DNA of 23,644 nt from an uncultured Clostridium sp. (lineage in GTDB: Bacteria; Bacillota; Clostridia; Clostridiales; Clostridiaceae): positions 1 through 23,644 of the forward strand of contig UQQU01000053.1 of NCBI GenBank assembly GCA_900543325.1, read 5' to 3'. Position 1 is the stretch's first letter, and every line of letters begins with the position of its first letter. The notes under the pieces are model-generated. The model saw only the letters and a program-made list of their open reading frames with translations. It was not told the DNA's origin and ran no database searches. This document shows positions 22,497-23,644 of this stretch, piece after piece. A program made the translations under genes and the position numbers.

Positions 22497-23216
22497 ATGA
22501 GAAAATTTTTAACAAATTTAATTATCTTTACGCTTTTAGTTCTATTAGCTTGTCCGCAATTAAGTGCTTATAGTGAAGATGGCGATAAAAAAGATGCTCC
22601 TAAAAAAGTTGTTTATTTAACCTTTGATGATGCTCCTGGAGGTGAAGTAACACAAAAAACCTTAGACATATTAAAAGAAGAAAATGTACCTGCTACTTTC
22701 TTCATCATTGGTGAACAAATAAAAGGTCAAGAGGATATAATTTTAAGAATGAAAAATGAAGGCCATAGCATAGGATTACATAGTTTTACTCATGAAAGGT
22801 CTAAACTATATAGTTGTAGTTCAGGTTTTATTAATGAAATGAAGCAAGTTCAAAAAGCTCTTTATGATGTTACAGGTGAAAATTATTATATATTAAGATT
22901 TCCATTTGGAACAAATAATAGTACATATAGATTAACAAATGAAATGGTAGATGCAGTTCACTCAAATAATTTTAAGATTTATGATTGGACTCAAGATACT
23001 TTAGATGGAGCTAATCCTACCTCCTCTCCTGATACTATACTAAATAGAGCTATATCAACTAAAGATAATGTTGTTGTTTTAATGCACAATGCTCCTGCTA
23101 ACAAGAATACTGCACAAGCTATAAGAGGCATTATTAAATATTATAAGAACCAAGGCTATACTTTTGATAAAATAACTGTAGATACTCCTGAAATATATCA
23201 TGTTCTAAAGAACTAA
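22497..23216 (+). CDS. Exported polysaccharide deacetylase (NodB domain)
   Basis: A 239-residue protein with an N-terminal export signal (RKFLTNLIIFTLLVLLAC). LLAC at 16-19 fits a lipobox, so it may be a lipoprotein attached through Cys19, although signal peptidase I cleavage nearby is also possible. The NodB domain has motif 1 TFDDAPGG (42-49), motif 2 HSIGLHSFTHE with metal ligands H95 and H99 together with D45, motif 3 RFPFGTNN, motif 4 YDWTQDTLDG and motif 5 VVLMHNAP. All essential catalytic and metal residues are present. Likely substrates are cell-wall N-acetylated sugars or another surface glycan. The RBS is modest, AAGAGTGA. It is divergent from uraA and followed by a palindromic repeat. 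Confidence 0.92.
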   Translation: MRKFLTNLIIFTLLVLLACPQLSAYSEDGDKKDAPKKVVYLTFDDAPGGEVTQKTLDILKEENVPATFFIIGEQIKGQEDIILRMKNEGHSIGLHSFTHERSKLYSCSSGFINEMKQVQKALYDVTGENYYILRFPFGTNNSTYRLTNEMVDAVHSNNFKIYDWTQDTLDGANPTSSPDTILNRAISTKDNVVVLMHNAPANKNTAQAIRGIIKYYKNQGYTFDKITVDTPEIYHVLKN

Positions 23217-23236
23217 CTGAAATAAATTGCGCACCA

Positions 23237-23474
23237 AAGCGTTAATGTCGTGATGCCGAAAATTAATGATATAACCTCCATTAAGTCATATAATTTCACT
23301 AAGAATTTATATTATTATTTCCATAAAATCAGCTAAAGCTTCGAAGTTCGCTATCGCTTACCTCAGCTTCTTAACGCTAATTTTATTACAATAATAATTA
23401 AATTCTAAAGCTTATTATATAATACTTCCTTCCGATTATATCATTAATTTTTCTCTATCACTAGCTTTAAAGCC
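23237..23474. repeat. Near-palindromic intergenic element, copy B (long form)
   Basis: The core 23250-23461 starts GTGATGCCGAAAATTAATGA and ends with the complement of GTGATAGAGAAAAATTAATGA. It is the same family as 13256-13386, in the opposite orientation. It is about twice as long because the apex contains an extra region (about 23320-23420) that is itself partly self-complementary: ATAAAATCAGC on the left, AGCGTTAAGAAGC-like sequence on the right, and a GC-richer tip near GTTCGCTATCGC. The whole can fold as one giant imperfect hairpin. No ORF. It starts about 20 bases after the deacetylase stop. Confidence 0.8.
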
Positions 23475-23580
23475 TATATCTGCAATTTTGAAATTGAACC
23501 CCTACGAAAGTTAACGACTTGTCATACAAATTTGTAGCAGGAGTCGTTAACTATAAGGTGGGGAAAATAAGCAGATACAT
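23475..23580. repeat. Nested inverted repeats of unknown nature at the window end
   Basis: From outside in: TATCTGC/GCAGATA, CCCC(T)AC/GTGGGG, AGTTAACGACT/AGTCGTTAACT (23509-23519 with 23542-23552, perfect 11 bp) and a palindrome TACAAATTTGTA (23525-23536). The decamer TTGAAATTGA inside it (23488-23497) recurs directly at 23620-23629. The remaining bases to 23644 contain GGAGGG at 23610-23615, but every frame after it stops at once, so I see no gene. It could be a transposon end, a structured RNA or a recombination site. Confidence 0.55.
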
Positions 23581-23644
23581 GGAGAAAGAAAAAAATGAAA
23601 TATTAATTTGGAGGGAACATTGAAATTGAGCCGTAGAATTTAAT

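Noticed and set aside
23475..23644. Calling the right edge an IS200/IS605 end
   Set aside because: The hairpin is much larger than known IS200/IS605 ends and no transposase is visible, so only the repeat is reported.

Overview
The window is about 23.6 kb of very AT-rich, gene-dense DNA with strong AGGAGG-type ribosome binding sites, A/T-biased codons and short intergenic gaps that often carry hairpin terminators. The gene content fits a Clostridium-type Firmicute: FeoA/FeoB with a tiny Cys-rich FeoB partner, CvfB, a DUF378 protein, a PyrR-type leader before a uracil permease, and a cytosolic PAS histidine kinase with no response regulator beside it. This assignment is inference from style and content. 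I see no rRNA, tRNA, CRISPR array, complete insertion sequence or prophage.

Layout. 1-3000 (+): an arginyl-tRNA synthetase homologue whose catalytic signature residues are substituted, then an AI-2E family (PerM-like) membrane protein split by one in-frame stop. 3029-5289 (-): a ferrous iron uptake operon, feoA-feoB-small Cys-rich protein, behind a good promoter and a Fur-like box. 5441-7200: a YprB-type RNase H-fold protein (+) and a ComEC-like metallo-beta-lactamase-fold protein (-), convergent on a shared hairpin. 7378-9120 (+): a P-loop protein of the PEP carboxykinase/HPr kinase type. 9157-9907 (-): a DUF378 membrane protein and an Lrp/AsnC regulator. 10112-10468 (+): a small membrane protein. 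10624-11652 (-): a PHP-domain protein, divergent from a gamma-carbonic anhydrase/cvfB pair (11784-13135, +). 13406-14854 (-): an FG-GAP-like protein with no signal peptide. 15086-16627 (+): the PAS histidine kinase. 16677-20702 (-): a cyclase-family hydrolase, dUTPase, an SpaA-fold protein and a PAS-GGDEF-EAL protein. 20881-22403 (-): a uracil permease with a long structured leader. 22497-23216 (+): an exported polysaccharide deacetylase. 23217-23644: no gene, but highly structured DNA.

The observations I would follow first are these. (1) The ArgRS homologue keeps its overall architecture, but HIGH has become QLGD, the KMSTR-like loop has become SYFSR, and two positions that contact arginine in known ArgRSs are changed. 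(2) Two copies of a long near-palindromic intergenic element lie about 10 kb apart in opposite orientation; substitutions that differ between the copies are matched in both arms of each copy. (3) The uracil permease leader appears to hold two control modules in series: a terminator/antiterminator pair, and a canonical PyrR loop followed by an alternative fold that can hide the Shine-Dalgarno sequence. (4) The last ~170 bp contain a separate nested inverted repeat of unknown nature.
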